A DNA stretch of 64,000 bases. Origin: Eudorina sp. 2006-703-Eu-15 (Eukaryota; Chlorophyta; Chlorophyceae; Chlamydomonadales; Volvocaceae). The DNA lies in NCBI GenBank assembly GCA_003117195.1, contig BDSI01000235.1:1-64000 (forward strand), in the 5' to 3' direction. The number at the start of each line of letters is the position of its first letter. Within the stretch, counting starts at the first letter, position 1. Positions 1-11,322 of this stretch are shown here, piece by piece. The notes beneath the pieces are model-generated. The model did not search any database. It was not told where the DNA came from and saw nothing but the letters and a program-made list of their open reading frames with translations. Both the position numbers and the translations under genes were made by a program.

Positions 1-3000
1 ATTAATTCGCAAGCAGCGGAAGGCTGTGCGGCGGCCATATGGGGTGCGCTTCGTCGCCTGCTGTTGCTGGGCCGTCACCACCCCGCCACGGTTCCACAGC
101 CTGGCGGGGGGCACAGAGAGACCGTACTGCTTGCGAATTTGACGCAGGCGGGCCCATCATGTAAAGGTGTCGGGGAATTAATTCGCAAGCAGCGGAAGGC
201 TGTCGGCCATATGGGGGTGCGCTTCGTCGCCTGCTGTTGCTGGCCGTCACCACCCCCGCCACGGTTCCACAGCCTGGCGGGGGGCACAGAGAGACCGTAC
301 TGCTTGCGAATTGACGCAGGCGGGCCGCCATCATGTAAAGGTGTCGGGGAATTAATTCGCAAGCAGCGGGAAGGCTGTGCGGCGGCCATATGGGGGTGCG
401 CTTCGTCGCTGCTGTTGCTGGGCCGTCACCACCCCCGCCACGGTTCCACAGCCTGGCGGGGGCACAGAGAGACCGTACTGCTTGCGAATTGACGCAGGCG
501 GGCCGCCATCATGTAAAGGTGTCGGGGGAATTAATTCGCAAGCAGCGGGAAGGCTGTGCGGCGGCCATATGGGGGTGCGCTTCGTCGCCTGCTGTTGCTG
601 GGGCCGTCACCACCCCCGCCACGGTTCCACAGCCTGGCGGGGGGGGGCACAGAGAGACCGTACTGCTTGCGAATTGACGCAGGCGGGGCCGCCATCATGT
701 AAAGGTGTCGGGGGAATTAATTCGCAAGCAGCGGAAGGCTGTGCGGCGGCCCATATGGGGGTGCGCTTCGTCGCCTGCTGTTGCTGGGCCGTCACCACCC
801 CCGCCACGGTTCCACAGCCTGGCGGGGGGCACAGAGAGACCGTACTGCTTGCGAATTGACGCAGGCGGGGCCGCCATCATGTAAAGGTGTCGGGGGAATT
901 AATTCGCAAGCAGCGGGAAGGCTGTGCGGCGGCCATATGGGGGTGCGCTTCGTCGCCTGCTGTTGCTGGGCCGTCACCACCCCCGCCGGTTCCACAGCCT
1001 GGCGGGGGGCACAGAGAGACGTACTGCTTGCGAATTGACGCAGCGGGGGCCGCCATCATGTAAAGGTGTCGGGGAATTAATTCGCAAGCAGCGGGAAGGC
1101 TGTGCGGCGGCCATATGGGGGTGCGCTTCGTCGCCTGCTGTTGCTGGGCCGTCACCACCCCGCCACGGTTCCACAGCCTGGCGGGGGGCACAGAGAGACC
1201 GTACTGCTTGCGAATTGACGCAGGCGGGCCGCCATCATGTAAAGGTGTCGGGGGAATTAATTCGCAAGCAGCGGAAGGCTGTGCGGCGGCCATATGGGGG
1301 TGCGCTTCGTCGCCTGCTGTTGCTGGGCCGTCACCACCCCGCCACGGTTCCACAGCCTGGCGGGGGGCACAGAGAGACCGTACTGCTTGCGAATTGACGC
1401 AGGCGGGGCCGCCATCATGTAAAGGTGTCGGGGGAATTAATTCGCAAGCAGCGGGAAGGCTGTGCGGCGGCCATATGGGGGTGCGCTTCGTCGCCTGCTG
1501 TTGCTGGGCCGTCACCACCCCCGCCACGGTTCCACAGCCTGGCGGGGGGGCACAGAGAGACGTACTGCTTGCGAATTGACGCAGGCGGGGCCGCCATCAT
1601 GTAAAGGTGTCGGGGGAATTAATTCGCAAGCAGCGGAAGGCTGTGCGGCGGCCATATGGGGGTGCGCTTCGTCGCCTGCTGTTGCTGGGCCGTCACCACC
1701 CCGCCACGGTTCCACAGCCTGGCGGGGGGGCACAGAGAGACCGTACTGCTTGCGAATTGACGCAGGCGGGGCCGCCATCATGTAAAGGTGTCGGGGGAAT
1801 TAATTCGCAAGCAGCGGGAAGGCTGTGCGGCGGCCATATGGGGGTGCGCTTCGTCGCCTGCTGTTGCTGGCCGTCACCACCCCCGCCACGGTTCCACAGC
1901 CTGGCGGGGGGGGCACAGAGAGACCGTACTGCTTGCGAATTGACGCAGGCGGGGCCGCCATCATGTAAAGGTGTCGGGGAATTAATTCGCAAGCAGCGGG
2001 AAGGCTGTGCGGCGGCCATATGGGGTGCGCTTCGTCGCCTGCTGTTGCTGGGCCGTCACCACCCCCGCCACGGTTCCACAGCCTGGCGGGGGGGCACAGA
2101 GAGACCGTACTGCTTGCGAATTGACGCAGGCGGGGCCGCCATCATGTAAAGGTGTCGGGGGAATTAATTCGCAAGCAGCGGGAAGGCTGTGCGGCGGCCA
2201 TATGGGGGTGCGCTTCGTCGCCTGCTGTTGCTGGGCCGTCACCACCCCGCCACGGTTCCACAGCCTGGCGGGGGGGCACAGAGAGACCGTACTGCTTGCG
2301 AATTGACGCAGGCGGGGCCGCCATCATGTAAAGGTGTCGGGGAATTAATTCGCAAGCAGCGGGAAGGCTGTGCGGCGGCCATATGGGGGTGCGCTTCGTC
2401 GCCTGCTGTTGCTGGGCCGTCACCACCCCGCCACGGTTCCACAGCCTGGCGGGGGGGCACAGAGAGACCGTACTGCTTGCGAATTGACGCAGGCGGGGCC
2501 GCCATCATGTAAAGGTGTCGGGGAATTAATTCGCAAGCAGCGGGAAGGCTGTGCGGCGGCCATATGGGGGTGCGCTTCGTCGCCTGCTGTTGCTGGGCCG
2601 TCACCACCCGCCACGGTTCCACAGCCTGGCGGGGGGCACAGAGAGACCGTACTGCTTGCGAATTGACGCAGGCGGGGCCGCCATCATGTAAAGGTGTCGG
2701 GGGAATTAATTCGCAAGCAGCGGGAAGGCTGTGCGGCGGCCATATGGGGGTGCGCTTCGTCGCCTGCTGTTGCTGGGCCGTCACCACCCCCGCCACGGTT
2801 CCACAGCCTGGCGGGGGGCACAGAGAGACCGTACTGCTTGCGAATTGACGCAGGCGGGCCGCCATCATGTAAAGGTGTCGGGGAATTAATTCGCAAGCAG
2901 CGGAAGGCTGTGCGGCGGCCATATGGGGTGCGCTTCGTCGCCTGCTGTTGCTGGGCCGTCACCACCCCCGCCACGGTTCCACAGCCTGGCGGGGGGCACA

Positions 3001-6000
3001 GAGAGACCGTACTGCTTGCGAATTGACGCAGGCGGGGCCGCCATCATGTAAAGGTGTCGGGGAATTAATTCGCAAGCAGCGGGAAGGCTGTGCGGCGGCC
3101 ATATGGGGGTGCGCTTCGTCGCCTGCTGTTGCTGGGCCGTCACCACCCCCGCCACGGTTCCACAGCCTGGCGGGGGGCACAGAGAGACCGTACTGCTTGC
3201 GAATTGACGCAGGCGGGGCCGCCATCATGTAAAGGTGTCGGGGGAATTAATTCGCAAGCAGCGGAAGGCTGTGCGGCGGCCATATGGGGGTGCGCTTCGT
3301 CGCCTGCTGTTGCTGGGCCGTCACCACCCCGCCACGGTTCCACAGCCTGGCGGGGGGCACAGAGAGACCGTACTGCTTGCGAATTGACGCAGGCGGGCCG
3401 CCATCATGTAAAGGTGTCGGGGAATTAATTCGCAAGCAGCGGGAAGGCTGTGCGGCGGCCATATGGGGGTGCGCTTCGTCGCCTGCTGTTGCTGGGCCGT
3501 CACCACCCCCGCCACGGTTCCACAGCCTGGCGGGGGGGCACAGAGAGACCGTACTGCTTGCGAATTGACGCAGGCGGGGCCGCCATCATGTAAAGGTGTC
3601 GGGGGAATTAATTCGCAAGCAGCGGGAAGGCTGTGCGGCGGCCATATGGGGGTGCGCTTCGTCGCCTGCTGTTGCTGGGCCGTCACCACCCCGCCACGGT
3701 TCCACAGCCTGGCGGGGGGGCACAGAGAGACCGTACTGCTTGCGAATTGACGCAGGCGGGGCCGCCATCATGTAAAGGTGTCGGGGGAATTAATTCGCAA
3801 GCAGCGGGAAGGCTGTGCGGCGGCCATATGGGGGTGCGCTTCGTCGCCTGCTGTTGCTGGGCCGTCACCACCCCGCCACGGTTCCACAGCCTGGCGGGGG
3901 GGCACAGAGAGACCGTACTGCTTGCGAATTGACGCAGGCGGGGCCGCCATCATGTAAAGGTGTCGGGGAATTAATTCGCAAGCAGCGGGAAGGCTGTGCG
4001 GCGGCCATATGGGGGTGCGCTTCGTCGCCTGCTGTTGCTGGGCCGTCACCACCCCCGCCACGGTTCCACAGCCTGGCGGGGGGGCCACAGAGAGACCGTA
4101 CTGCTTGCGAATTGACGCAGGCGGGGCCGCCATCATGTAAAGGTGTCGGGGGGAATTAATTCGCAAGCAGCGGGAAGGCTGTGCGGCGGCCATATGGGGG
4201 TGCGCTTTCGTCGCCTGCTGTTGCTGGGCCGTCACCACCCCGCCACGGTTCCACAGCCTGGCGGGGGGGCACAGAGAGACCGTACTGCTTGCAAATTGAC
4301 GCAGGCGGGGCCGCCATCATGTAAAGGTGTCGGGGGAATTAATTCGCAAGCAGCGGGAAGGCTGTGCGGCGGCCATATGGGGATGCGCTTCGTCGCCTGC
4401 TGTTGCTGGCCGTCACCACCCCGCCACGGTTCCACAGCCTGGCGGGGGGGCACAGAGAGACCGTACTGCTTGCGAATTGACGCAGGCGGGGCCGCCATCA
4501 TGTAAAGGTTGTCGGGGGAATTAATTCGCAAGCAGCGGGAAGGCTGTGCGGCGGCCATATGGGGGTGCGCTTCGTCGCCTGCTGTTGCTGGGCCGTCACC
4601 ACCCCCGCCACAGTTCCACAGCCTGGCGGGGGGCACAGAGAGACCGTACTGCTTGCGAATTGACGCAGGCGGGGCCGCCATCATGTAAAGGTGTCGGGGA
4701 ATTAATTCGCAAGCAGCGGGAAGGCTGTGCGGCGGCCATATGGGGGTGCGCTTCGTCGCCTGCTGTTGCTGGGCCGTCACCACCCCCGCCACGGTTCCAC
4801 AGCCTGGCGGGGGGGCACAGAGAGACCGTACTGCTTGCAAATTGACGCAGGCAGGGGCCGCCATCATGTAAAGGTGTCGGGGGAATTAATTCGCAAGCAG
4901 CGGGAAGGCTGTGCGGCGGCCATATGGGGGTGCGCTTCGTCGCCTGCTGTTGCTGGGCCGTCACCACCCCGCCACGGTTCCACAGCCTGGCGGGGGGGCA
5001 CAGAGAGACCGTACTGCTTGCGAATTGACGCAGGCGGGGCCGCCATCATGTAAAGGTGTCAGGGGGAATTAATTCGCAAGCAGCGGGAAGGCTGTGCGGC
5101 GGCCATATGGGGGTGCGCTTCGTCGCCTGCTGTTGCTGGGCCGTCACCACCCCCGCCACGGTTCCACAGCCTGGCGGGGGGGCACAGAGAGACCGTACTG
5201 CTGGCGAATTGACGCAGGCGGGGCCGCCATCATGTAAAGGTGTCGGGGGAATTAATTCGCAAGCAGCGGGAAGGCTGTGCGGCGGCCATATGGGGGTGCG
5301 CTTCGTCGCCTGCTGTTGCTGGGCCGTCACCACCCCCGCCACGGTTCCACAGCCTGGCGGGGGGGCACAGAGAGACCGTACTGCTTGCAAATTGACGCAG
5401 GCGGGGCCGCCATCATGTAAAGGTGTCGGGGGAATTAATTCGCAAGCAGCGGGAAGGCTGTGCGGCGGCCATATGGGGGTGCGCTTCGTCGCCTGCTGTT
5501 GCTGGGCCGTCACCACCCCCGCCACGGTTCCACAGGCCTGGCGGGGGGGCACAGAGAGACCGTACTGCTTGCGAATTGACGCAGGCGGGGCCGCCATCAT
5601 GTAAAGGTGTCGGGGGAATTAATTCGCAAGCAGCGGGAAGGCTGTGCGGCGGCCATATGGGGGTGCGCTTCGTCGCCTGCTGTTGCTGGGCCGTCACCAC
5701 CCCCGCCACGGTTCCACAGCCTGGCGGGGGGGCACAGAGAGACCGTACTGCTGGCGAATTGACGCAGGCGGGGCCGCCATCATGTAAAGGTGTCGGGGGA
5801 ATTAATTCGCAAGCAGCGGGAAGGCTGTGCGGCGGCCATATGGGGGTGCGCTTCGTCGCCTGCTGTTGCTGGGCCGTCACCACCCCCGCCACGGTTCCAC
5901 AACCTGGCGGGGGGCACAGAGAGACCGTACTGCTTGCGAATTGACGCAGGCGGGGCCGCCATCATGTAAAGGTGTCGGGGGAATTAATTCGCAAGCAGCG

Positions 6001-9000
6001 GGAAGGCTGTGCGGCGGCCATATGGGGGTGCGCTTCGTCGCCTGCTGTTGCTGCGCTGGGCCGTCACCACCCCCGCCACGGTTCCACAGCCTGGCGGGGG
6101 GGCACAGAGAGACCGTACTGCTTGCGAATTGACGCAGGCGGGGCCGCCATCATGTAAAGGTGTCAGGGGAATTAATTCGCAAGCAGCGGGAAGGCTGTGC
6201 GGCGGCCATATGGGGGTGCGCTTCGTCGCCTGCTGTTGCTGGGCCGTCACCACCCCCGCCACGGTTCCACAGCCTGGCGGGGGGGCACAGAGAGACCGTA
6301 CTGCTTGCGAATTGACGCAGGCGGGGCCGCCATCATGTAAAGGTGTCGGGGGAATTAATTCGCAAGCAGCGGGAAGGCTGTGCGGCGGCCATATGGGGGT
6401 GCGCTTCGTCGCCTGCTGTTGCTGGGCCGTCACCACCCCCGCCACGGTTCCACAGCCTGGCGGGGGGGCACAGAGAGACCGTACTGCTTGCGAATTGACG
6501 CAGGCGGGCCGCCATCATGTAAAGGTGTCGGGGGAATTAATTCGCAAGCAGCGGGAAGGCTGTGCGGCGGCCATATGGGGGTGCGCTTCGTCGCCTGCTG
6601 TTGCTGGGCCGTCACCACCCCCGCCACGGTTCCACAGCCTGGCGGGGGGCACAGAGAGACCGTACTGCTGGCGAATTGACGCAGGCGGGGCCGCCATCAT
6701 GTAAAGGTGTCGGGGGAATTAATTCGCAAGCAGCGGGAAGGCTGTGCGGCGGCCATATGGGGGTGCGCTTCGTCGCCTGCTGTTGCTGGGCCGTCACCAC
6801 CCCCGCCACGGTTCCACAGCCTGGCGGGGGGCACAGAGAGACCGTACTGCTTGCGAATTGACGCAGGCGGGGCCGCCATCATGTAAAGGTGTCGGGGGAA
6901 TTAATTCGCAAGCAGCGGGAAGGCTGTGCGGCGGCCATATGGGGTTGTGCTTCGTCGCCTGCTGTTGCTGGGCCGTCACCACCCCCGCCACGGTTCCACA
7001 GCCTGGCGGGGGGGCACAGAGAGACCGTACTGCTTGCGAATTGACGCAGGCGGGGCCGCCATCATGTAAAGGTGTCGGGGGAATTAATTCGCAAGCAGCG
7101 GGAAGGCTGTGCGGCGGCCATATGGGGGTGCGCTTCGTCGCCTGCTGTTGCTGGGCCGTCACCACCCCCGCCACGGTTCCACAGCCTGGCGGGGGGCACA
7201 GAGAGACCGTACTGCTTGCGAATTGACGCAGGCGGGGCCGCCATCATGTAAAGGTGTCGGGGGAATTAATTCGCAAGCAGCGGGAAGGCTGTGCGGCGGC
7301 CATATGGGGGTGCGCTTCGTCGCCTGCTGTTGCTGGGCCGTCACCACCCCCGCCACGGTTCCACAGCCTGGCGGGGGGGCACAGAGAGACCGTACTGCTG
7401 GCGAATTGACGCAGGCGGGGCCGCCATCATGTAAAGGTGTCGGGGGAATTAATTCGCAAGCAGCGGGAAGGCTGTGCGGCGGCCATATGGGGGTGCGCTT
7501 CGTCGCCTGCTGTTGCTGGGCCGTCACCACCCCCGCCACGGTTCCACAGCCTGGCGGGGGGGCACAGAGAGACCGTACTGCTTGCGAATTGACGCAGGCG
7601 GGGCCGCCATCATGTAAAGGTGTCGGGGGAATTAATTCGCAAGCAGCGGGAAGGCTGTGCGGCGGCCATATGGGGGTGCGCTTCGTCGCCTGCTGTTGCT
7701 GGGCCGTCACCACCCCCGCCACGGTTCCACAACCTGGCGGGGGGCACAGAGAGACCGTACTGCTTGCGAATTGACGCAGGCGGGGCCGCCATCATGTAAA
7801 GGTGTCGGGGGAATTAATTCGCAAGCAGCGGGAAGGCTGTGCGGCGGCCATATGGGGGTGCGCTTCGTCGCCTGCTGTTGCTGGGCCGTCACCACCCCCG
7901 CCACGGTTCCACAGCCTGGCGGGGGGGCACAGAGAGACCGTACTGCTTGCGAATTGACGCAGGCGGGGCCGCCATCATGTAAAGGTGTCAGGGGAATTAA
8001 TTCGCAAGCAGCGGGAAGGCTGTGCGGCGGCCATATGGGGGTGCGCTTCGTCGCCTGCTGTTGCTGGGCCGTCACCACCCCCGCCACGGTTCCACAGCCT
8101 GGCGGGGGGGCACAGAGAGACCGTACTGCTTGCGAATTGACGCAGGCGGGGCCGCCATCATGTAAAGGTGTCGGGGGAATTAATTCGCAAGCAGCGGGAA
8201 GGCTGTGCGGCGGCCATATGGGGGTGCGCTTCGTCGCCTGCTGTTGCTGGGCCGTCACCACCCCGCCACGGTTCCACAGCCTGGCGGGGGGGCACAGAGA
8301 GACCGTACTGCTTGCGAATTGACGCAGGCGGGGCCGCCATCATGTAAAGGTGTCGGGGGAATTAATTCGCAAGCAGCGGGAAGGCTGTGCGGCGGCCATA
8401 TGGGGGTGCGCTTCGTCGCCTGCTGTTGCTGGGCCGTCACCACCCCCGCCACGGTTCCACAGCCTGGCGGGGGGGCACAGAGAGACCGTACTGCTGGCGA
8501 ATTGACGCAGGCGGGGCCGCCATCATGTAAAGGTGTCGGGGGAATTAATTCGCAAGCAGCGGGAAGGCTGTGCGGCGGCCATATGGGGGTGCGCTTCGTC
8601 GCCTGCTGTTGCTGGGCCGTCACCACCCCCGCCACGGTTCCACAGCCTGGCGGGGGGGCACAGAGAGACCGTACTGCTGGCGAATTGACGCAGGCGGGGC
8701 CGCCATCATGTAAAGGTGTCGGGGGAATTAATTCGCAAGCAGCGGGAAGGCTGTGCGGCGGCCATATGGGGGTGCGCTTCGTCGCCTGCTGTTGCTGGGC
8801 CGTCACCACCCCCGCCACGGTTCCACAGCCTGGCGGGGGGGCACAGAGAGACCGTACTGCTTGCGAATTGACGCAGGCGGGGCCGCCATCATGTAAAGGT
8901 GTCGGGGGAATTAATTCGCAAGCAGCGGGAAGGCTGTGCGGCGGCCATATGGGGTTGTGCTTCGTCGCCTGCTGTTGCTGGGCCGTCACCACCCCCGCCA

Positions 9001-9346
9001 CGGTTCCACAGCCTGGCGGGGGGGCACAGAGAGACCGTACTGCTTGCAAATTGACGCAGGCGGGGCCGCCATCATGTAAAGGTGTCGGGGGAATTAATTC
9101 GCAAGCAGCGGGAAGGCTGTGCGGCGGCCATATGGGGGTGCGCTTCGTCGCCTGCTGTTGCTGGGCCGTCACCACCCCCGCCACGGTTCCACAGCCTGGC
9201 GGGGGGGCACAGAGAGACCGTACTGCTTGCGAATTGACGCAGGCGGGGCCGCCATCATGTAAAGGTGTCGGGGGAATTAATTCGCAAGCAGCGGGAAGGC
9301 TGTGCGGTGGCCATATGGGGGTGCGCTTCGTCGCCTGCTGTTGCTG
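1..9346. repeat. Tandem satellite array, about 183-bp monomer, about 51 copies
   Basis: Head-to-tail monomers run from base 1 and stop inside a monomer near 9346, so the array continues left of the window. In the right half monomers are 182-183 bp, and 183 is a multiple of three, so long reading frames stay open on both strands. These frames are a by-product and not genes. Each monomer carries AATTCGCAAGCAG and, about 100 bp later, its perfect reverse complement CTGCTTGCGAATT, so stems can form within or across monomers. Variants occur, such as GCTGGCGAA for GCTTGCGAA, and GGGTTGTGC. The left 5 kb has many one-base length differences in G and C runs. Function is unknown; centromeric, subtelomeric or plain heterochromatic satellite are all possible. 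Confidence 0.97.
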
Positions 9347-9524
9347 TCGCCTGACACTTAGACCCTTGCGAATGAATTATTTGGGACTATGTGCAGTACC
9401 CTGCCGGTGGAAACAAAAAACTCGGTCCCAGGCCATGGCACGCCCTGGCACGCGGTCAGGACTCGGTCCCAGGCCATTGCACGCCGGTTTGATGACAGTA
9501 CGGCGGCCGTGTGGGTTGCGGTTG
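9347..9524. other. Unique spacer between satellite and retrotransposon
   Basis: Non-satellite DNA with an imperfect 41-bp duplication: ACTCGGTCCCAGGCCAT occurs at 9420 and again at 9461. Its last five bases, GGTTG (9520-9524), are one copy of the target duplication of the LTR element. The original sequence resumes at 16699. No gene is seen. Confidence 0.7.
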
Positions 9525-9970
9525 TGTAGAAGGGTGGAAGTGCTCCGGTACTGGGGACAAGGGGCCTCGGGTGTAACACTTAACTGTTACAAGCTTGGTT
9601 GTCTGAGAGTCAAGGGGAATCAAGGATAATCGTCCGGAATGGCCTGGGGGCCACTTAAATAGCGTTCCATGTCGTACACACTCCAGGAGGGGCCCTCGGA
9701 CACTCGGGCCCTTCAACGACTAACCAAAGATACCAAACGGATAGCCGGCGGATCGACGGGTCTATCCATACTCGACAGCTAGGTTACAACCGGTTTCGCT
9801 TCGACGGACCTTCCATCCGTCTCGCTACATATACTAGCTACTTCCACTTCAGGACATCGGGTTGCTTGCGGAAGCGTTAAGGTAACAAAGTCAAGGTTCA
9901 AAGGTCGCGTGATCGATCCCCGCACGAAGCGATCGCAGATCAATAGCTATTTTGATAGCATCCTGCTACA
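9525..9970 (-). repeat. 3' LTR of the gypsy element
   Basis: 446 bp with TGTAG/CTACA termini. It differs from the partner LTR at three sites I can see: TTAAATAG vs TTACATAG, AAAGTCAA vs AAAGACAA, and CGCGTGATC vs CGCGGGATC. Confidence 0.96.
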
Positions 9971-9983
9971 CCATCCCCCCTCT
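9971..9983 (-). promoter_or_regulatory. Polypurine tract
   Basis: Read on the minus strand this is AGAGGGGGGATGG, directly upstream of the 3' LTR, where the plus-strand DNA primer is made in LTR elements. One T interrupts the purines. Confidence 0.8.
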
Positions 9984-10098
9984 ACGAAGGGTTGCGTCCT
10001 CGTAACTGACACACACAGATCAGCAACACACAACGGCAGCAGGCAAGATGACACGGTAGACACCTAGGGTCGCGCTCGCATTCGCATGATATCCTAAT

Positions 10099-11322
10099 TT
10101 AGCGCTTTTTTGAGCGCACGTTGGCGCGGGTCTTGACGGCCTGCGCGGGCCTGGGGTTCTCCTTCTCAAACTGGGCGACAAGCTCTGGCACATCAGCGCG
10201 CAGGGTCGCCTCGTCGATGTAGAGGTTCTCGTGAACGTCGTATCCCTTGAACTTGACCAGATAGGAGACCTTGTTCGTGATCGGGGTGATGTTGCGCTTG
10301 AGAATGGCTTCCACCTCGTAGAACAGGTCGCCGGTGTCGTTGATGATCGGCTCGGTGGAGCCTGAGTCCTTGTCTCTGGGCGGGAATTTGGGCTCAGACA
10401 GATACGGGCGTACCTGACTGATGTTCACAACTGGGTGGATCCGCATATGGGCCGGCAACTTGAGCTTGATCGCATTGCGGGACACCACTGACTCGACCTC
10501 GAGAGGACCGATGTACCGCGGGTTGAACTTGGTCCGGGACGTTTGCGTCAGCAGGCGCAGGTTTGCGGTTGTCAGCAGAACCTTGTCACCCGGCTTGTAG
10601 CGTACGTCCTTGCGCTTGATGTTCACGTGGCGGGCCTGTCGCGTTTGCGCGGCGCGCACGTGTGCCTTTGCGATTGCTAGGGCATGTTCTCGGGCAAGCA
10701 TGAAGTCGGTGACTGCCACGTTCGCTGGCTCCCAGTTCGGGTGCGATTCCAGCAGTGACAGTGGGGTCTTGGGCTCAAAGCCAAGCACCAGACGGAAGGG
10801 TGAGTACCCCGTCGATGCCTGGACAGACGAGTTGTAGGCAAACTCGAGTGAGGAGAGGAGGTCACACCAGTTGTTCTGGGTGGCGTCCACATAGTGCCGA
10901 AGCATCTCCTCCAAGGTGCGATTCGCACGCTCGGTCTGCCCATCTGTCTGTGGGTGGTTCGCCGTGGACATGGCCAGCTCTGTACCCGACAAGGAGAACA
11001 GAGTCTGCCAGAAGGTGCTTGTGAACTTGGGATCTCGGTCAGACACAATGCTGTCGGGGTGGCCAAACATGGTGAAGATCCAATCATGCGCCACCTCGGC
11101 CAGGTACTCGGCCGTGATGTCCGTCTTGCAAGGGATCAGCCGAATCATCTTGCTCAGCCGATCGACGAACACAGCAATTGCGTCATCGCCTCGGTGTGAC
11201 TTGGGCAGTTGAGTGATCAGATCCATCGAAATGGACTGCCACGGTCTCTCGGGATCGGCAGCGGTTGGGCTTTGCCCGGCACCTTGCCATGCCTGGGTTT
11301 CATACGCTGGCAGGACGGGCAT
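10099..11322 (-). CDS. Integrase core and chromodomain-like C-terminus of the gypsy element
   Basis: Encodes the catalytic part of the retroelement integrase, which inserts the cDNA into the host genome. In this 407-residue frame the DD35E triad is visible: D34 (SMDL), D95 (IVSDRD) and E131 (QTERANRT), with exactly 35 residues between the last two. A GPLEVE-type motif follows. Near the end VEAIL...YLVKFKGY resembles a chromodomain, but the usual WKGY is FKGY and the ENTW motif is altered. The tail is basic. The zinc-binding N-terminus (HHCC) lies in the preceding pol frame, and the two frames overlap at 11217-11322. One base is out of register near 11250-11262, so pol and integrase are not continuous here. 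The methionine at 11322 is only the first in frame and is not a proposed start. Confidence 0.93.
   Translation of the reverse strand: MPVLPAYETQAWQGAGQSPTAADPERPWQSISMDLITQLPKSHRGDDAIAVFVDRLSKMIRLIPCKTDITAEYLAEVAHDWIFTMFGHPDSIVSDRDPKFTSTFWQTLFSLSGTELAMSTANHPQTDGQTERANRTLEEMLRHYVDATQNNWCDLLSSLEFAYNSSVQASTGYSPFRLVLGFEPKTPLSLLESHPNWEPANVAVTDFMLAREHALAIAKAHVRAAQTRQARHVNIKRKDVRYKPGDKVLLTTANLRLLTQTSRTKFNPRYIGPLEVESVVSRNAIKLKLPAHMRIHPVVNISQVRPYLSEPKFPPRDKDSGSTEPIINDTGDLFYEVEAILKRNITPITNKVSYLVKFKGYDVHENLYIDEATLRADVPELVAQFEKENPRPAQAVKTRANVRSKKR

Noticed and set aside
8205..9629. Long open frames through the satellite on both strands (up to 474 codons)
   Set aside because: The monomer is 61 codons long, so any open frame repeats indefinitely. 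Both strands are open and homopolymer changes break them freely. There is no gene signal.
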